A stretch of 64,000 bases of DNA, taken from Gonapodya prolifera JEL478 (Eukaryota > Monoblepharomycota > Monoblepharidomycetes > Monoblepharidales > Gonapodyaceae). Position 1 is the first letter of the stretch; each line of letters begins with the position of its first letter. This document shows positions 1 to 12,166 of this stretch, piece after piece. The position numbers and the translations under genes were made by a program. Where the stretch lies: contig KQ965731.1 of NCBI GenBank assembly GCA_001574975.1, forward strand, positions 434,001 to 498,000, read 5' to 3'. The notes below the pieces were generated by a model that saw only the letters and a list, made by a program, of their open reading frames with translations, was not told the DNA's origin and searched no databases.

Positions 1-2920
1 ACTTCTGGTCCAAGCTCGCCCTTTGCTGCGCCAGCCAACTGGTTCCGGGACTTCCGGGTGCCTTGGCACCCGCGCTCTGGGCAGCCTGGCCTGACAACCC
101 CATCCCCCTGCGTTGGAGCTGCATGCCCACATCGTACCAAGCAGACATAACCAGGCGCTGCTCTCGCCGCGCCGAGCTGCGCACTTCTTCGAGGGTATCT
201 TTTGTTTCCTCAAGAGTCTGTCGGAGCCTGGCAATTTCAGCATCTTTGGATTCAAGTTGAGATCTGAGCGAGGACACGGCTTCGGAGAAGGTGGATTCGT
301 CCTTCGATGGGATAAAACAAAACAAAATCGAATCGATGGTCTAAACACAACGGGGACTTCGAATAGCTCACCGTTCCACTTCCGTTCACAACTCCAGCTC
401 TCAATTCTTTGATACTCGCGTCTTGGGTCACGATATAGTCTTTGGCTTTCTTGAGGGCCTTCTCCAACGTGCTGTTTCGAAACTCTAGCTGCTTGCTCTT
501 CTCAACCTCGGCCGCCAGTTTGGTGAGTGATTCGGCGAGGTCTGAGCTGCGAATACTGTTCCGGTCGCAATGCGCGCCAGGGCAGCGTCCAGTGGGGAAG
601 GAGAGTGGGAAAGGGGTTGTCATACCAAGTGTGAATGCGAAGTTTGGACAACGAACCCGTGGAAGTAAAGATCTCACCTATTGGTCTTGACATCCGCGAG
701 CTCAGCTCGGGTAGATTCTAATGCTGCCTTTGCGAGCTCCAGTTCCTTTGCAGTATGGATTTGCCGCGTCTCTTCTCGTAGCGCCCGTGATCTCGTATCG
801 GCCAATTCGCGCTCCAAGTGAGACACGCGATCAACACTTGAAATGCAAAAGGAAAGAGAGTGACACCAATATTGAGACCTTTAAGCAAAGCGCAGCGGTC
901 TTACAGGTGAGCTCGGTCATCTTCGTCTTCGCGAGCATCTCTCGTTGCTGCTCGTGCCGCAATTCCTGTGCGTGAATAGCTCTCAACAGGCGGCACTTCC
1001 AACGGTGTTTTGTCACACGACATACCCGAAACGTCTGCTTCTGCGAGTCTCTCCTCGAGTTCTTGCATCCGCACCTCCGCCTCTCGTCGAGAGCCCTCTT
1101 CTTTCTCCGCATTGTCTCGCCATCGTTTCGCGTCTGCGTCGGCCAACTCCTTCTCCCTTGTCAGCATCCTCAACTGCGACTCAAGTTGCTCCAGTTGGTA
1201 TCGATCGCCCGCTCCATTCGCCCGCGCTTCGATCAGCTGAGTGTACTCTCTTCGAACGTGTTCCAACTCTGTGCGGAACGCGTCGCTCTCGTCGCGAGCC
1301 GTGGTTAGCAGACGGCGAAGTTCGCCTGCTTCTTCAGCCCGTTTGCGATACCGCTCCAGTGCCGCCTCCGCTTTCGCGCACTTTTCAGAAATGAGGCGAA
1401 GGGAGGATAGTTCGTCGCGGAGTTGGGGCACCTCGGCGGCATCTCGAGCAAGAGAATCGACCTACACAAGTCGTAAAACACTCGTATGAGTATGGAGGGG
1501 CGCTGGCTATCTTTTTCTCTCAACATACTTTGCGTTGTAGTTCCAGTAGAAGTTCCCGCTCCTTTTCGTATCGTATTTCAGTTTCGTGGCGCCGAGCCTC
1601 ACTCACTTCGCTGCATTATCGGATACCGAATAAAGGACAAGGGGAGTTGGAATTAAGTTGTGAAGGGGAGGTTGGGCGGNCGGGGGCCGGGGGCGGAAGT
1701 AAAAATTGAGGTTTTCATCTGGGATAGTGCCCACTTCCTCCTCCCAGCTCCACAACCTCACATCTCTTTTTTCAAGCCATCGATTTCACTTTTTAATAGA
1801 AAGTCGGTCTTTCCATCTCTTTGTGCCTGCTTTAGCTGACTCAATTGATGTTCGAGATCCATCACACGTGCGTTAAGCTGCTCAGCATCAACGATGGCTT
1901 GATCCTGATTAAATCGAGACGAACAGAAAGTTGAATACCACCACAAACAAACAGGCAATAGCCGAAAAGAATGCTCTTCCCTCCAGTTTCCGAATCAGCT
2001 CGAAACCGCATCACGTTTGACACATTGTTTCGACTCGAACGATTTATTCCCCATACATGAAGGACCCACCAGTTGCTCCCGATAATCTGCCACCTGATCA
2101 AACAAAACAGCGTTCTCCTCGGCGAGCCGTCGTTCACGCTCAGATGCTGTAACATCAGGAAGACCATCTATCTTGGAGTGAGCAGAAATGTCGAGCTCCG
2201 ATTCGGGTTCGGCCTCGCCTGGTGCATCAACTTCCTCATCCCTATCCATAAAGGATTGATTCATCACATATTCTTGGAGCACAAGAGTATCGAGCGATAA
2301 CTCACTCATCAGGGACATCTCCTTGCAATCGCTGAATGACGTTCTCAATTACCACCATGAGTGCATGTTGTGAGGTTTGGTCCAGGGATTGAATCAGCTG
2401 GATGTATCGTTGGTTGTCCTCACACTGTACTGCGGCAGCCACTACAAGTGCCGCTAGTTTGAGAATCTCCTGGGTATCCCCATCACGGGCAACGGCATTT
2501 AGGTTGGGTTGTTCCAGGAGCTGAACTGACAATCCCAAGACTTCCTCGAAATATCCGTTGATAAGCTGAGAGAGGCGCTTCAGATTATTGTACTTAACGA
2601 CCCAATTAGGATCGCTTTCCAACGTTTTAAGGGAGGCAAACCAGGTGGAATCGCTGAAATGCAAAGGGAAACCTGTTGACAACGCGACTTGAAGAAACCA
2701 CGAGACAGTCCCCCATTTTTCGCCGATGATCCACCTCTATCATCTAAATTTTCGAATTGGATCAGTGCTGAACTTACATATCAGTCAGGATCGCTGCAAA
2801 CGCCCGCCCATCGCCCAGGTCGGCAACACCAGACGAAGTGAGACCCGCAGGCGACGGTGCGAGTACCGCGTTTACCCACGATACCACGCCTTTGGTAAGA
2901 TTGGGCGAATTAGTGACCAT
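1..2920 (-). CDS. HOOK: HOOK family microtubule/dynein adaptor (3' end cut by window edge)
   Basis: HOOK proteins link cargo such as endosomes to dynein or kinesin on microtubules. The first exon (about 2920-2778) starts with MVTNSPNLTKGVVSWVNAVL and splices in frame to 2653-2306, which carries DSTWFASLKTLESDPNWVVK and the rest of the calponin-like HOOK domain (roughly residues 1-160). Later exons (about 2348-1995, 1958-1758, 1431-901, 677-430) are heptad-rich coiled coil. The last visible stretch (about 240-1) reads like the conserved C-terminal part, with an SAWYDVGMQLQRRG-like motif followed by a WLAQQR-like end. The stop codon is not in view, so the gene is incomplete at the left edge. 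It is divergent from the bromodomain gene, with fewer than 200 bases between starts. An earlier in-frame ATG at 2983 is possible, but the 2920 start fits the family N-terminus better. One undetermined base (1680) lies in an intron. Confidence 0.88.
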
Positions 2921-3105
2921 CGTCGAAGATTTGTATGTGCCAATAAGTGTGTCGAAGGTTTTTCCAAACCGCCCGATTCGCATTCTTTATGTACTAGTAA
3001 GAGCGGTTGAATAACATGCAAATATTTGGAACAACCAGCGTGAATGCAACATCAGAATACATTGTGGAACAAATTCATTCCAACAGGCGCTGCCCTGGCG
3101 CACAA

Positions 3106-4535
3106 ATGAAGGTGGCATCTCAAATGAATCTCGCATCGATGAAAAGGATTGATCATTTGCGCGCTGAAATAGCAGAAGTAGATTCGAACATAAGGTGGGT
3201 TCCTTTCGCCTTTTTTTGATATGGTTGACAGCCAGAGCTGCAGTGCATGGAAGCTCTAGATTCATTCTTGACCCCGCAGGTCGATCTACAGCGAGTTGGA
3301 TGCAATTGAATCATGGGACAGGGATCAACTGACTGTGTTCCTACAATCTTATGTGGCTCCATCGAATCCAGCGCTCCCAGATGGCAGTCTTCATCTACTG
3401 ACGGCATCTTTCGAGGGTTCTCGCCTTGTTTCAAGTTCCCTGTCTGCGCAACAACATCAGCCTGTAGCACAGTCCTCCCATCAAGACTCACGGAAACCCC
3501 CAATCCCACCCTCTGCCGCACTGCCACCGCCATCGTTGTCATTCGCTCAAGTCGACTCCATGGACATTGTCTCTCCTCGCGACGCTGAAAATCAGGCCTC
3601 TCCGGCATCTGCTGTTCCCCCTGGAACTTCTCCATCTCATCGACAATTCTACATTCGTCGCCCAGGTGCTCCCGGCTCATCATTTCCCGCTCCTGACGAT
3701 GAGCCGGGTGAAACTTCAGGTGCCGAGACATCAGATTCGGGGATTTCCGATAGACGGACGGCTAGTGGGCGTAACACTGACGAGGAGAGGATGAAAACAT
3801 GGCGCAAACTGATACTTCGAGTCCATGATGACATTTCCAACTTGCGATGTGGTCCAAAGTATAAAAATCTCCACAGACAAGAGGATCAGGAGATGAATAA
3901 ATGTGTAAGGGAGCGTGTGGACTTGGACTCCATAAAGAAAGGTGTGAGGAACGGGGTGAGTTCCCACTATGTTTTATTCCAGGACAGTGCCATTGGAGCG
4001 TTGACTGAGGATACCGGAGCTCTGTTTGCGCTCCCACCGTAACTTTGACACCGAAGTTTAACCTTTGTCTGTTGACCCAGACAATAACCACCACCGCCCA
4101 GTTTCATCGTCATGTTCTACTTATGACACTGAACCCGCTCATGTTTTATCGAGAGGGAACACCAAAGTACTCTGAAGCTGCCGAGCTTCGTGCACAGGCG
4201 GAGGAGATCGTGCGGAACTGTCGAATGAATTTGGAGCGTGCCCAGGGACGGAGAAAGGAGAGCTTCGGTGGTTCCGAGTGGCCTCCGCCTAGAGGGGATA
4301 GCATGAGTAGTGTTGTTTCGATGGGCAGCTGTGAGTTCATTGGTGAAAAAAATTGAGGGGTACCGTCGCGCTGACACCTGCTGTTGAACCAGACCATTCT
4401 GATATGGACCGCTCCTCGCCGATTCCGCCTGAAATACCTCAAGTACATCAACCTCAACCTATCGCTTCGATCATTCCAAAAGACAAAGACATGAAAGTGG
4501 AAGGGCCCCCAATAAAGAGGCAGAAGGGGAAGTAA
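3106..4535 (+). CDS. BRD8-like bromodomain protein (NuA4/TIP60 subunit candidate)
   Basis: Four exons can be read in frame: about 3106-3194, 3280-3955, 4081-4330 and 4393-4535. The N-terminus is a short coiled helix (MNLASMKRIDHLRAEIAEVD, then SIYSELDAIESWDRDQLTVF), followed by a long Pro/Ser-rich linker. The bromodomain is in the last third: KTWRKLILRVHDDISNLR (helix Z), VDLDSIKKGVRNG (end of the ZA loop and helix A), FHRHVLLMTLNPLMFYREG (helices B-C) and YSEAAELRAQAEEIVRNCR (helix C). The classical acetyl-lysine Asn position reads NPLMFYREG. The bromodomain near the C-terminal end and the DLDSIKK motif resemble animal BRD8 and fission-yeast Bdc1, both NuA4-type acetyltransferase subunits. 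A basic tail (IKRQKGK) ends the protein. The start is uncertain: an in-frame ATG at 3016 is possible. It sits just upstream of EAF6 on the same strand. Confidence 0.8.
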
Positions 4536-4710
4536 TCGACATTGTTTAGTACACTACAATCTTTTGTATATACACTCGTTTGCCTTTTCTCGAATGTATC
4601 GATTTTGAATCAGTGACCGTGACTGTCGAGTGCCAGCATTGATGTGTTCGGGCACGAATCACGACAATACAGTCAATTGTCCACTCGCCCCGCTTCTCTT
4701 TCTTCGTCGT

Positions 4711-5676
4711 ATGACTGAAAATCCCACTTCTGAACCACCACCGGTCGCAATACCGGCTGCCCCTGATTCAGGAGCCAACGCAGAAGCGTCGGTGGACGAA
4801 GGGGTGAAATTGGAGCCCAACGGAGAATCTGCGCCACCAGCAACAGATGCCAAGGACAAGGGCAAAGAACCCGCTGATCAGGTCATGGACGAAGTTTCTG
4901 GAGGAGATGGGGACGTGAGTGGCGACGGCAAGGTCCCATTGGCCCGCATTATTCAAATCGTCCGCTTTCCTTCATCCAAACCTTTACATGCATTTAAACT
5001 CTGTACGGCGTCAAATGGCTTCGAAATTTACGTCTCTGGTTGGTGGCTACATTGCTTCATCGCCCATGTATTATAGAACCCTACCACCGAAACATTGCGA
5101 GAGGCGGAAGCCCACTTGCAGGAGCTCATGCAACGGAAAAGACAGACGGAAAGAAGTCTTGTGAGTTAGATCAAGCATACGTGCTGCAGTGAAGCTCATC
5201 TGGTGAGCTCGCGGTGGTTACATAGGCCAGCCTTGAGAACCAAATCTACAAGTTCGAGACGTCTTACTTGGAGGACACTGGTGCAATTGGAAACATTGTC
5301 AAGGGCTTTGATGGATACGTGAATATGCAACGGGGCGCCACGAAGCAGAAGCAGAAGGTTGCGGAATCTGACAGGGTATTCTCGAGGAGCTCGACCACAT
5401 ACGAGCAGGTGAATATCAATGCTCAACGTCTCTTTGTTTCTTTTGACATATTCGTTCGCCTCTGCTCAACTGCAGTCAATCGCACACATTCGTGAGAAGG
5501 AGGCTCGACAAGAACAAATGAAAAAACACCGTCTGTCCTCTGAAGGCCCCCTGATGAGTGTCAACGTTGCTGCTGCCCAGTCTACGTTGTCCAGTATGCA
5601 ACAACAGCAGATGCTTTCTCCAAACCAGAAGAAGAAGAAAAAGAGATGGAGTGGGGCGGACGAGGACTATCGATAA
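4711..5676 (+). CDS. EAF6: EAF6, NuA4 histone acetyltransferase subunit
   Basis: Four exons (4711-4914, 5077-5160, 5226-5408, 5476-5676) give an uninterrupted protein of about 220 residues. The acidic, Pro-rich N-terminus is followed by the family core: a helix (TLREAEAHLQELMQRKRQTE) and the signature LENQIYKFETSYLEDT, then GNIVKGFDGYVN, which is the most conserved segment of EAF6/MEAF6. The C-terminus is Gln-rich and then strongly basic (QKKKKKRWSGADEDYR), as in other fungal EAF6 proteins. EAF6 is a small scaffold subunit of NuA4/TIP60 and related acetyltransferase complexes. The gene follows the BRD8-like gene by 175 bases on the same strand and converges on the MAPKKK gene. Confidence 0.93.
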
Positions 5677-5960
5677 TTCCGCTTGCGCTTTGGAGACTTG
5701 TAGATATTTCACGTCGATACATTGCATTTTTTTGTTTCCCCGTCGAATCACATACATTTATCACAGCCGATTCCGTACCCTGCTTCCATGGTCGAGAGAT
5801 ATTACGCCGAAGAGTAATGATATAAGCTCTCCCGTGTAGCGTCACAAAATGGGGGAGGCGAGACGGAGAAGATGCTTTCATGCCGGTATCAAATTCAATT
5901 GAATAAATACTCATAATGATAACAAGAAGCATATCTACAGTTACAAAATCGAGATCAAAA
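5677..5960. other. Convergent 3' intergenic region
   Basis: This is the 284-base gap between the stop codons of EAF6 (+) and the MAPKKK (-). It is AT-richer than its flanks and holds the 3' UTRs. No gene is recognised in it. Confidence 0.6.
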
Positions 5961-8900
5961 TCAATCATCACTGGAGCTAGAATCATTCCAACGTTGAAAA
6001 TACTCTTGCGGCTCTGTATCTTCGATGACGTCTTCTTCTGCTCTTGTTGAACCAGTTGTCGCCATGTGAACAACGCCGGTGGGAGCCCCCGTTGGCGACG
6101 GTGCAGTTTCATTCAGAGTCAGGGCGAAATCAAAAACATCCGTTTCGGCAAGGTACGGATGGTCGAGCAGCTGTTCCGCGGTCGGGCGAGTTTTATCATC
6201 GCGAGTTAAGCAAAGGTCGAGGAACGACCGGGACTCCATTGAAATGTCATCAGGTATGTATGGACGTGCTGAACGGTCAGAAAAAAGCTGGAATACGTAT
6301 TCGCAATGTTACTTTGTGCTTGAGGCGTTTGGGTCTGAAACACCACTGAGCTCACTCGATACATCAATTGAGCGGAGCGGTCTCGGCCGTTCCCAGGTTG
6401 AAACTCGCTCCACGGTTTCCTTCCGGTGATCATTTCCAGTACAACAGATCCGAAACTCCATATATCTGCTTTCGCTGAATAACCATGCGAGTATAATGGA
6501 GATCGAGGAGATCCTGCAACTGGTGGTCGTTCTGGAGAGAGCATTACCTCTAAAATCGTAAAAGGTTGGAGGCAAGGAGGTCATGCAAACGGGAAACGGG
6601 AAACGGAATTACCTGGCGCCTGAAAGAAGTGGGGTTCAATTAGTGCAACGCAAGGGAATTGTTTTACGCACCATGTAAAGCGGTGTACCCGCCATCAGCA
6701 AACCTTCCACAAATTCATACGGATCAGCTGGATGTTCCGCGCTTTGACTCCACACGATAAAGCGAGAATCTGAATTTACAAAATTTGAACTTGGCAAACG
6801 TCCTCTGCAACCAGAACATTGAGATAGACTCCACATACCCCACAAGGCAATAGAACATCCAAAGTCCGAAACCTTCACTTCACCATCCATTGTGAGGAGC
6901 AAGTTGCCGGGTTTAATGTCGCGATGTAAAATACCCTGTCTGTGGATGTAGGCGAGACCTTGTGCGATCTGTCTCGCCAGAAACCTAACCATCGAATCAG
7001 GCAGCCCACAAGGTGGCTTCCTGGTGGCATATCGCTCAATGAGTGCAGTAAGAGACCCTCCCGGAACATATTCCAGAATGATTTTCAGAGAGCCGTCGGG
7101 AGCCATCTGAAAGCCGTAGTGTCTGGTGTGCAAACGCAGAGGCCAGTGGTGCGATCAAAACTGCGTTCACAGTGTTTCCTTTGAAATTGAACAAGCCCTC
7201 ACCTGACGACGTTCCTATGTTCCAGCCCCTCCAGAACGTCATTCTCATATTGCAATGCCTTTGCAACCCATTCACTCCCATGGCGGACCTCCTTTATAGC
7301 GAGAAGCTGACCAGTGGTCGAGTCGAACCCAATATACACATTGCCAAATGCACCGTGAGCTATCATCTTGCCCTGAACTAATTCAAGTTGACCGGCGCTG
7401 GTGCTCGGGTTTGAATTGGACAAGTAGGTGTCCGCTCTAGGAGACTAAAGAATGGTTACGAGTGCGTGTGCTGAGTGAGCCAAGTATACGTGCACCCACT
7501 TTCGAAAAGAGTGAGAATCCGTTAGCTTCTACGGGAGAGTAAAATAAGTAGTCGGGAGTGCGAGTCCGGGACTTTCGTCCAGGGATTTGATTTTGGTTTC
7601 CATTGATGGGCGATTCTTCAGTCGTACGCCCGCGATCTTCTGAGGAGTCTAGAAGAAAATAGTGTGCAAGAACTTTCTCTTTTAAAACCGACATCTATAG
7701 CACAAGTGGTGGGTAGGCTCAATGCTGGGGCGAGCACATAATGCGCACAACAATTTCTCACCTCGGTCGAGGATCCTGTAATGCCAATAGTTCCAGACGA
7801 CCGAGGGCGGAGGCTGGATCGTCGAGGCTGCCAGTTATTCGCATGGCCGTCCTTGAGTGGCACGATTCCAATGAGACGGGGAGGATCCCGGTAAGATCCA
7901 ATCGACTTTGTGAGATCCAGGGTGCGAAACGATTCAGCTGAGATTTCCGTGCTGCTCGGCTCAATGGCATCCACTGGAACTGATGCTTTTGGTAACGTTG
8001 CCGTCTTCGACGCGAATTGGAGTCCATTCGCTCCATTACTCTTAAAATCGTCCACGTCATCCTCCGCAGATGTCAGCACGGGGAAAAACTCGTCCAGCTT
8101 GTTGGCCACCTCTTCAATCGTCGGCCGCTCAAAAAGCTTTTGTTTGTTCTTGCGAGCACGGAACCAGAAACGTGAGCTCGCCGCGCTTGAATCCAGACCG
8201 TTGTTATTTTGGTCCCCTTTCCTACCCTTGTCTCGAGGACGCTCTTTCCGCCGCTGCTTGCGAGCTTTTCCAGGCGAATCAGGGGCAGCAGGTTTGTCCT
8301 TCGAGGCAGGTGAATCAGGTCTCTCGCTTGCAACAGTTTTGTCCTTCGAGGCATTGTTTCGTCCACCTGGTGGGAGTGGGTATTTTGGTGAGCTGTTGGA
8401 CTCTTTGCTACCACTTAATGGGAGTGGGTATTTCGGTGAGTTGTTAGACTCTTTGCTACCAGATGTGGTGCGGCTCGAGGTTGACTTTGTTTCGGTACAA
8501 GGGTCATGTTTGACGAATACGGGCGAGGAGAGTACGAGCAGAAAACTCACTGGAGACCACCTCTCTTCGCGTTGGTCGACTGGAACAATGGATAAATGGA
8601 CTACTTGTCGCTTTGGACTGGAGGGTGGGTTCGACTTCTGCTGACATCAAATGAGGTGAACGAATCACTCTTCACGATTCAAAAATCACCAACTTTGTCC
8701 TTATTCGCGCGCTTTGACGTTGTTTTCTTCACTCTAGGGAATGTATCTTCCGATTCAGCGAGAGTGGTGCGGGTTTCGGGAACTTGTGGATCAACTGCCG
8801 GGTCCGATTCGTTCCGACTGCTGTTCGAGATTTGAGATTGCGGTGACGGGGCTTGTGAGCTTCCCATCCTTCGCAGCCGTGATGCAGCCATCGTTCTTGA

Positions 8901-9002
8901 CTGTTGCGCAGGAGTTTCCCCCAAGCTCGCACCATCTCGATGCAAAACGGCGGCTTCACAATCACTAGTGGCAGTAGATTGTCGATTTTCCTGCTGATTC
9001 AT
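5961..9002 (-). CDS. MAP kinase kinase kinase (Bck1/Ste11 type)
   Basis: A C-terminal protein kinase follows a long Ser-rich regulatory region. Kinase motifs appear in order across exons: the Gly loop [11 protein letters not shown], the VAIK equivalent LLAIKEV, catalytic loop [18 protein letters not shown] (DFG), MAGTPLYM continuing into APEVM in the next exon, and [23 protein letters not shown]. This is the activation-segment pattern of STE11/MAPKKK enzymes. Upstream, [20 protein letters not shown] matches the fungal MAPKKK segment that reads like FGERPPSELISxxLxEYFP, followed by [20 protein letters not shown]. The N-terminal exon begins at about 9002 with [14 protein letters not shown]. The region around 8380-8465 encodes two near-identical copies of [14 protein letters not shown]. 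The protein should act in a cell-wall-integrity or mating/stress MAPK cascade; which one cannot be told from sequence. It is divergent from AK7, with about 100 bases between starts. Confidence 0.88.
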
Positions 9003-9101
9003 TACAAAAGGCGACTTGATATGGGACTCTGGTCCCTCTATCGCGGCCACGGGAAACGGGCGGCAGAATCACACACAATTCTGAGAAACACTGCTTTCCA
9101 C

Positions 9102-12054
9102 ATGTCTGCGCCCCAGACAGGCGCGCGGGTGTTCATCTCCGGGCTGGACACGCCCCTCGGACACAACATATCGCGCCTTCTCTCTCGCACCGTGATGGGG
9201 TCGCGTCGACCGCCGTCAGAGGACAACGCCGACCAGGATAAGGATGAAGCCGCAGAGGATGAGGCGGAAAAGCCACACGTCCAAAAGCCCACGTATCGGA
9301 TCTCTGGCACGCTCACCGTTCCGCGAATGACCATCGCGGAGGCGCTCGAGTATTCCGCGGGAAACGTCCCAGGAGGAATGTCCGAAACCGGGGATCGTGC
9401 ACGCGATTTCAAAAGGAGGGAAGCGATAGAGAAGTTTGCACTGCCTGGAATCTGCCAATCTTGGGTTGAAAATGTGGTCGAGGTGTGTATCATCCAGTGA
9501 CTCTTGGTTTGACGATTTCATCCACATACTTTGCCAGTCGAGTGATAGAGAAAAGCTCAAAGAGGAACTCATGGCTTCCGATATCATTATCTATGACACA
9601 TTGAGGTACATGGATGAGGCGGTCTGGGCTGCGGAAAGTTGGTGAAGTGCACGGGGGAATGGTCCAATCGGTACAAACTCTCATTGTTGCTCCATACAGC
9701 ACTATCTGCTGCCGCTGAAACATACCCGGACAAGCCTAAACTATTTGTTGCTCTGTCAACCGTTCTTACATGGGGTCGAACCAAACCAGAAGAAGTGAGA
9801 CACCACTTTTTCCAATGCCGATTGGCTTTGTATTCACAACGGTCACGGTCACGCCGACACAGGATGATCCGGATGGCGTGCTTCATGACTATGAATTTCG
9901 CCGGCGGCGAGCACATCCGAACTTCAAGGCCAATCTTGCAGCCGAAAAGTCCATTAGCAAAGCGGGCAAGAAATCATCGTTTCACACGTAAGCGAATGAT
10001 TTGATGTATTTGTGTGAAAGCTTTGAAGCAATTGTTCTTCATGTCGAAGATACATTGTCAATGTTGGGCTTCTATGGCATTCCGGAGAGTCAATATTTCA
10101 CTACCTGCTCAAAGTGAGTCTCGAAACTTTCCATTGTTTAATTTTTTTGCTCTGAGCGATCGATTTTGTGTTGGTAGAACGCGTGGCACAATTCGGAGTC
10201 ACTCACGGTGTACGGGGACGGCAGCAATATTGTCCCCACAATTCACATCGACGACCTGACCAACATCGTGGTCGATGTTGTGGATAATCCACCGGGCGAG
10301 CAAAAGTATATTCTTGCGGTCGATGATTCCAAGAGTACGATGGGGGACATCGCCAAGGTGAGAGGACCACATTTTACCCCTTGGAGAAGCGAGCTTCATC
10401 TCCTTTTTGTAAGGCGATTTCAAGTGCATTAACGACCGGCAAGGTCGACTTTGTCCCAAAAGAGCAGGCGCTACTTCAAAAGTACTTCACGCAGTACGAG
10501 TACGATACAATCACGATGAACCTTAAAATGGACCCAGGAAAGGCCAAGGAAATGTCTTTTGAGTGGAAATACGAGGTAACGGACGATATTTTAACTCCGC
10601 GTTCCACGTCGGTCTCGTGTTCATTCCACATCAAAGTCTGGTATAGTCGAGAACATGCCCCTGCTCGTTCAGGAGTACAAGGATGCGCGAGGATTGTGGC
10701 CGCTCAAGATTGTCGTTCATGGTCCGCCTGCATCTGGGAAGACAACGGTTGCGAAAGCTCTTGCGGAGCATTACAGGATTCATTACGTTAGTGTCGAAGA
10801 CGTGATGAAGAGTGTTATCGAAAAGCTTGTGGGTGCTTCCTCTTGAAAACAGTATTCTTGGAAGCTTGAGACACCTCCACACCAGGAAAGTCGTGTCGCA
10901 GCTGTTGGTACCGAGGGCGAACCATCTGATGACGATCCAGAGGCTGCGAAAGAGCTTCTCGATGAACTGCAGAATGCAGTGAAATCAAACGGAGTGTATC
11001 CCGAAGAGAAGGTTGCTGGTTTTGTTCGTGAACGGTTAAACAGCATGCCTTGCAAGAATCAAGGCTATGTTTTGGATGCCTATCCGTTGACTATGGAAGA
11101 TGCTGGTATGGTTTTCAAAGGTGAGCGTATTACATGAAACTACATGATTCGGACATGACAACACTAACATGAATGACAGCGTCAGAGGACGACGATTCTG
11201 GTGACGATAAGAAAATGAAATATGACGAGCACTTAATGCCCGAGTTTGTGATCGCCCTCGAAGCATCGGATGAAGTCTTGAAAGACCGCGTAATGAAACT
11301 TCCAGAAACCGATGATCACAAATCAAAATATGCGGAAGAAAGTGGGTGGTGTGACACAAGGGAATCGTACTGCATCCTTCCACAAACCGCCCTTTCTTCG
11401 TCATCAAAGACTTTTTGAAATCGCTCGAAAATTTCTCCAAGATCAACACACCCGACAATACGGTCTTGAACTACTTTGACGAGAACGAAGTCCATCCAAT
11501 GGCTTTGAGTGCAGAGACCACCGACGTTTCCAAGCTGCAACACGACATTATGGACAAGATCGGGAAACCGAGAAACTACGGTGCAACCAGAGAAGAAATT
11601 TCCGAACGAAACAGAATCCGTGATGAAGAAAAGGTTTGCGAACTGCAAAATTCTTCCATATATATTTAACGAGCTGATCGACTGACTTCAGGCCAGAGAA
11701 GCTGCTATTGCCGCGGAGCGTCAACTTCTCCGAGAAAAGGAAGAAGCAGAGCGCCAAGCAAAAGCACTTGTAGACTGGAATCTCCGCTTGGAAGAGGTTA
11801 AGAAGCAAGAGCGGGAGGTCCTCGAAGCACAGAGTGTCCCACTTCGGAACTACCTCATGAAGTACGTCATGCCAACCGTAACACAGGGCTTAATTGAGGT
11901 TGTGAAAGTAAGGCCAGAGGACCCGATCGATTACCTCGTGAGTGTGCATTGGGTTATAGGCGGCATTTGCGGGGACTCGAGTAATCACATGCACATTTCG
12001 CAGGCAGAGTATCTTTTCAAACATGCAAATGCATCCCCTCCATCTTCTACGTAA
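9102..12054 (+). CDS. AK7: Adenylate kinase 7-like protein (ciliary/flagellar), Rossmann + ADK + Dpy-30
   Basis: The start at 9102 gives [20 protein letters not shown], a nucleotide-binding Rossmann-like N-terminus. The middle continues it ([57 protein letters not shown]). An adenylate kinase domain begins near 10650 with the P-loop [19 protein letters not shown], then [13 protein letters not shown] and [20 protein letters not shown], and FDENEVHPM near 11475, a segment typical of AK7. A charged coiled coil ([20 protein letters not shown]) leads to a C-terminal Dpy-30 helix pair: [20 protein letters not shown], then DYL joined across an intron to [10 protein letters not shown], stop at 12054. 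This architecture (Rossmann, ADK, Dpy-30) is that of AK7, an axoneme protein found in ciliated eukaryotes. It converges tail-to-tail with SAS-6, 112 bases away. Confidence 0.9.
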
Positions 12055-12166
12055 TTATCGTTACATATTACACGGTTATCATGTATCAATTGGCAAAATA
12101 GCAAAATTTGAAGGCACGATAACCCTCTTCGACAATGTCCCTGCCGTCTTCTACAACTCCCACTCG

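Noticed and set aside
7910-8644. Plus-strand open frame of about 245 codons
   Set aside because: It is antisense to the MAPKKK regulatory exon, which has recognisable family text on the minus strand.
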